The translations under genes and the position numbers were made by a program. A stretch of DNA of 11,117 bases. Origin: Oehlia diaphana (lineage: Eukaryota; Glomeromycota; Glomeromycetes; Glomerales; Glomeraceae). The notes below the pieces were generated by a model, which did not search any database, was not told where the DNA came from, and saw only the letters and a list, made by a program, of their open reading frames with translations. Where the stretch lies: NCBI GenBank assembly GCA_003833135.1, contig QZLH01000959.1, forward strand, positions 31,904 to 43,020, written 5' to 3'. Below are positions 7,730 through 11,117 of the stretch, in pieces. Positions within the stretch are counted from its first letter, which is position 1; every line of letters starts with the position of its first letter.

Positions 7730-9563
7730 GAACTCCAAGTTTCAGTAAAGTAATCAACAAATTCATTAACATTATCAGTCCGAACAGCCAAATCAAGGGC
7801 TTTTTTAGCATATTCCATGCCAAATCCATATTTTTGTTTGGGACCTTGCAATTGTATAACATTAGACGTCTGTCTAAAATTTATAAGATGTTGAAATGAG
7901 AGTTATTCTGACTCGTCAGGTAGTTTATTTTTTTCAATATCAAATAATGCTATATTTTTCTAATGCTGTTCAATATTATACTTATTATTATTATACCAAC
8001 GGTATGAAATAAGTGATATATGAAATTGTGCATTAGTTGAATAAGACATAACTTGGAAAAAATGCCTACATATAATTCCTCTGTTAATAAGCCAAAGACA
8101 AGTACATAAATGTGAACCATCATTAAGAAGAATAATATATTGTGATTCTAAATTTTGTCCACAATGTCTTGTTACTTTCCATACCTATAGAATATTATTA
8201 TAAGGTATATTCTCTACTAATAAAGAAAATAAAGATTGAGGTTGGTCATAGTCATCCTTTCTAGCTATTTCTTGTTGATAAGAATCATCCATTATTTATC
8301 GCTGTTTTCAAATTACTGAGAACAGTATAAATGGGAAAAATAAAATAAAAAAATATTTTTTTTTAAAAACCCATGAAAACAGTAATTTTATTGCATTTTT
8401 GGAAGGAGAAGGTGCGATTATAATATGAAAATCTTGATTTTAGAATGAAAAGTCCAACTTTTGGTAAGTTTACTTATAGAAAACTTTTTAGATTACATAA
8501 AATCTCAAAAGTCGCTTATATGTAAACTTGCCAAAGAATTAAGTTTTCTGCTCTAAAATTAACATTTTCAGGTTATAATCGCACCTTCTTTATCTAAAAT
8601 GCAATAAAATTTACTGTTTTCGCAGGTTTTTAAAAAAAATCATTTTTTATTTTATTTTTTCCATTTATACTGTTCTCAGTAATTCGAAAACAGCAATAAA
8701 GAAAAAAAGAAAATATTTTTAATTGTTAATAACTATCTCTAACTTTCATTTCTTATTAATTATTAAACTTACTTCTAGAAGTGATTGCCAATCTTTAATT
8801 AATACTGTATCATAACATAATGACTGAGCCATTTGGTCACGTTGCTTTTGAAGAATTTAAGGTGTTAAGTATTTACGTAAAATTTTATCAAGATTTGGAA
8901 AGTATTTATCCATTATAGAAGGTATTCTTCTTGTTGGAATTTCATTCTTACATTCACTTAATATTGCTTTTTTTAATTGTTGGTCAAATACTTTTTGAAT
9001 TTCTCTAACATCAGTTAAACATGAAGACCTATTTAATTTTTCTTTAATTATTCTATTAGTTACTTCTACGTGTTGTGTACTCTGAATTCCAGCAGTAAAA
9101 TTTTGGTTAATAGCAAACTCGCTCAACTTTTTTTACAAGGGTATAAAACTCTAGTAAAATAGTGTTTGCAAGCTGGAAATTTATTAATAAGCTTTTCCCA
9201 TTCTATTTCAAATTTTTTAGGACATAAAGAATTACGTATTGCTAAAAATTTAGTATGAAAAGGTTCAAATTGGTATTGCAATTTTCCCTTCAGTTTCTTT
9301 CTTAAATTCAGTTCTATATGAAAAATACAAAGAAAATGATGTGTTTCTAAATAATTCTTTTTCATGGCTGATATTAAGGCCAGATCAGTATCAGAATACA
9401 AGGTAATTGGTATAATATTACAGGAATTTTTTAATTCTTGTAAAGTCCACAAAAATGTTGCTTTTGTTTCATCTTTCAAAATAGCTACTGCTACTATTAA
9501 ATTTCTAAAATTATTGTTAACAAATATAACTAACATCAATATCATATCAAATTGATTAGTCCT
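7730..9563 (-). pseudogene. MULE/FAR1-type transposase relic with SWIM finger
   Basis: Read on the minus strand. The MULE catalytic region starts at about 9563 (RTNQFDMILMLVIFV, DETKATFLW, SDTDLALISA, then HHFLCIFHIELN). DTD is probably the second catalytic Asp; the segment that should hold the first Asp (DxTYxTN) is missing at the breakpoint, the adjacent residues reading FCPT. It continues through NFTAGIQSTQHVEVTN to KILRKYLTP. After an intron come WKVTRHCGQN and the SWIM zinc finger CTCLWLINRGIICRH (plus 8062-8106), then FHISLISYRWYNNN and GMEYAKKALDLAVRT, ending at WSSR (7730). Damage: nonsense plus one-base loss at 9115-9125 (KSWA expected), TAA 8857-8859, and stops at 8185-8187, 7960-7962 and 7903-7905; both ends lost. 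Such proteins move their own element and are also the source of FAR1-like transcription factors; this one cannot do either. Confidence 0.75.
8295..8700. mobile_element. 406-bp fold-back MITE
   Basis: The two ends are long inverted copies: TTTATCGCTGTTTTCAAATT from 8295 mirrors the end at 8700 (TTTATTGCTGTTTTCGAATT on the other strand). Complementarity continues inward through ACTGAGAACAGTATAAATGG, AAAACAGTAA, TTATTGCATTTT, GAAGGTGCGATTATAA and GTTTAC, almost to the centre at about 8497 (CTTTTTAGATT / AATCTCAAAAG), so nearly the whole element can fold on itself. There is no coding frame. It lies in the MULE relic's intron: exon ending DWQSLLE with GTAAGT at about 8779 on the right, exon MDDSYQQEIARKD on the left. 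I found no clear target-site duplication, so the superfamily is not assigned. Confidence 0.8.
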
Positions 9564-10087
9564 AGTAGGGCAAAATGGAGGTTCTGATGCAAACACCCTA
9601 CTGCTCACCCTCCGTTAGCCTATCAGATGGTTTCTAAATATACATTTTTTTTCTATCAAATAAGGCTTCAATCCATTTTGGAGTCATTTATTGCTATACT
9701 TTTTTTTGTTATCATTTATGACGTCCATAGTTCATATGGTAGTCCAAAAGTATAACTAATTTATAGCCTTAATGAAATATTTAGATTGATTTTAGGATAG
9801 TAAAAATTATACTATCCTTTCAAGCCTTCGTTATCATGAAATCCTAAAAGTATATCTTATTTTTAACTTTAATGAGACATTTAGCTTGATTCTAAAATAA
9901 CAAAAATTATGTTATATTTCTTACTGTTAAAATACTACAGAAAGAACGAGAACAAAATGATCGTTCTTGTAGTGGTATGCTTCTGTAAGCTCTTTCTTCA
10001 TACCATTTTTTATGTTATCTTAGATTTAAGTTCAGAATGATTTCACTTAGTTCTCAATGGTAAAAAATTTACACCTGTCCTAAGGAT
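9564..10087. other. Subtelomeric non-coding DNA with hairpins
   Basis: No gene seen. The left edge carries AGTAGGG (9564-9570) facing CCCTACT (9596-9602) beside the MULE breakpoint. Other hairpins: 9794-9802 with 9810-9818; AAGAACGA 9942-9949 with TCGTTCTT 9961-9968; GGTATG 9974-9979 with CATACC 9999-10004. A TTGCTATAC box at 9691-9699 links it to the repeats further right. Confidence 0.6.
9743..9921. repeat. Two-copy ~99-bp direct repeat with internal hairpin
   Basis: Copies start at 9743 (TCCAAAAGTATA) and 9842 (TCCTAAAAGTATA). Shared words: AAAAGTATA, CTTAT or AATTTAT, TTTAATGARA, ATTTAG(A/C)TTGATT, CAAAAATTAT or TAAAAATTAT. The first copy has a perfect 9-bp hairpin (AGGATAGTA 9794-9802, TACTATCCT 9810-9818); in the second it has decayed to ATAAC/GTTAT. 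Confidence 0.6.
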
Positions 10088-10101
10088 AGGTGTAAATTTT
10101 T
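10063..10101. repeat. 19-bp near-perfect inverted repeat
   Basis: Left arm 10063-10081 and right arm 10083-10101 around a single base; one mismatch (G 10077 against T 10087, which would still pair as G-U in RNA). The right arm contains the AGGTGTAAATTTTT box that starts each of the following tandem units, so an inverted copy of that box sits head to head with the array. Confidence 0.75.
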
Positions 10102-10620
10102 GTATACCAGGATGCAAACCAATTTGGCTTTTAAGCTCATCTTGCTATACATTTTTCCATCATTTTTTTACTATACGAAAAATCCTTAAATTGTCATTTT
10201 ATGATGTATATTCAGGTGTAAATTTTTGTATATCGAGATGTAAAGCTAACTAGTTTTTAAGCCTACCCTGCTATACATTATTTTTTAACCATACAGGAAA
10301 GCATTAAATAATTATTTTAAATTCATCCTGCTATTCATAACTGGTGCTGCTTCTAAATGTACAATTTTAAAAAGATGTAAATTTATCCTCAATCAGGTGT
10401 AAATTTTGTATACCAGAATGTAAAGCTAACTAGTTTTTAAGCCTTCATTGCTATACGTTTTTTTCTGTTCATATAAGAAGACATTAAATAAATATATTAA
10501 GCTCATCTTGCTATACATGCTTTTAGGTGAAAAATTTTGGAAAGGTGTAAATTTTCTTCGACCAGGTGTATTTTTTTCATCAAGATTCATTCAGGTAGGA
10601 AGGCATTGAATCACATAATG
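10088..10620 (+). repeat. Subtelomeric tandem repeats
   Basis: Units begin AGGTGTAAATTTT or AGGTGTATTTTT at 10088, 10214, 10395 and 10564 (steps 126, 181 and 169 bp). Shared words include GTATACCAGRATG, AAAGCTAACTAGTTTTTAAG (10242 and 10422 regions), TGCTATAC boxes at 10143, 10269, 10449 and 10509 (a variant TGCTATTC at 10329), and GCATTAAATAA. An earlier TGCTATAC at 9692 suggests that the family extends leftward in more decayed form. No coding frame. Confidence 0.75.
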
Positions 10621-10711
10621 TAAAAGTAGGAATAAAAAATATTTTTAATTTAAATAAAGTTTGATGTATATAGTAATACAAACAATTGAATATATACACA
10701 TCTACAATAAA

Positions 10712-10954
10712 ATGGTTTTATCTTGCCCTAGATGTGGAAAAGATGACTTTAAAAAGACTCATAATCGAGTAAAGTATCTAAATAGGAAGTTTGCTTGCAA
10801 ACTAAAAGAGCAACCATAGATGCAAATTCAAGTGATTCCTATATCTGAACTTACACCAGTAGTTACATATGAAGTTGTACCCTTATCTGTATTTACTTCT
10901 GAACTAAAAGCTGATTCCAAAAAGATTCGAAAGATTACAGATGAGATGATTTAA
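10712..10954 (+). pseudogene. Small subtelomeric Cys-containing ORF split by one TAG
   Basis: ATG at 10712 opens a 35-codon frame: MVLSCPRCGKDDFKK, then a basic stretch with RKFACKLKEQP, ended by TAG 10817-10819. The very next codon, ATG 10820, continues in the same frame for 44 codons (MQIQVIPISELTPVVTYEVV ... KIRKITDEMI) to TAA 10952-10954. Together this would be an 80-codon frame in which only one codon is a stop. CPRCG with a later FACK looks like half of a zinc ribbon (CxxC...C), with the usual fourth ligand absent. A gene-like reading is supported by the uninterrupted frame in AT-rich DNA, but no family is recognised. It may be the 5' fragment of a longer gene lost toward the telomere, a transposon fragment, or chance. 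It starts only about 300 bp from the telomeric array. Confidence 0.4.
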
Positions 10955-11019
10955 GAAAGTATTTATTAGCAAGGATAGATAGATTCTAATACATGAAGAC
11001 TAGGAGAGCATTTTAGATA

Positions 11020-11117
11020 ATAGGGATAGGGATAGGGATAGGGATAGGGATAGGGATAGGGATAGGGATAGGGATAGGGATAGGGATAGGGATAGGGATA
11101 GGGATAGGGATAGGGAT
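11020..11117 (+). repeat. Telomeric array, (ATAGGG)16
   Basis: Sixteen uninterrupted ATAGGG hexamers plus AT, reaching the last base of the window. The G-rich strand runs 5'->3' outward, the expected polarity for a right chromosome end. No variant unit is present. The junction with unique DNA (TTTTAGATA|ATAGGG) is abrupt. The unit differs at one position from the TTAGGG found in most fungi and animals. Confidence 0.85.

Noticed and set aside
9364..9555. Plus-strand frame of 63 codons
   Set aside because: Antisense to the MULE catalytic region, whose motifs are clear on the minus strand.

Overview
This is an AT-rich eukaryotic window that looks like a subtelomeric end of a fungal chromosome, most likely an arbuscular mycorrhizal fungus (Glomeromycota, Rhizophagus-like). 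The evidence is: an uninterrupted array of the hexamer ATAGGG running to the right edge, G-rich strand 5'->3' toward the end, as at a right-hand telomere; short (74-84 bp) GT-AG introns, two of them with near-perfect TACTAAT branch points; and decayed multicopy gene families (a Tnp2/Plavaka-like transposase with BAH-like modules, and a MULE/FAR1 transposase with a SWIM finger) of the kind I associate with Rhizophagus. The organism is inferred; no rRNA or housekeeping gene is present to confirm it. I see no intact, conventional protein-coding gene.

Layout, left to right. 1-777: AT-rich DNA without a gene. 778-4224 (+): a four-exon Tnp2/Plavaka-like DDE transposase relic with two frameshifts and three premature stops. 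4225-4733 (-): a short 5'-truncated LINE copy with poly(A) tail, inserted at the stop codon of that transposase and bounded by a 14-bp target-site duplication. 4748-5395: AT-rich spacer. 5396-7111 (+): a diverged tandem array in which each unit looks like a short exon plus a complete spliceosomal intron; the unit's branch point lies in the loop of a small hairpin whose arms covary between units. Remnants of an unrecognised multi-exon gene (5755-6393) are embedded in it. 7300-7729: a repeat region rich in ATATC/GATATC with a 76-bp duplication. 7730-9563 (-): a MULE transposase relic, with a 406-bp fold-back MITE (8295-8700) sitting in its intron. 9564-10620: non-coding subtelomeric repeats, including tandem units sharing AGGTGTAAATTTT and TGCTATAC boxes and several hairpins. 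10712-10954 (+): a small Cys-containing reading frame split by one TAG codon. 11020-11117: the telomeric array.

There is no operon-like cooperation here. The window records layered insertions: transposase, then LINE into its end; MULE, then MITE into its intron; all next to a telomere. The two most unusual items are the hairpin-bearing intron-like array and the ATAGGG form of the telomere repeat.
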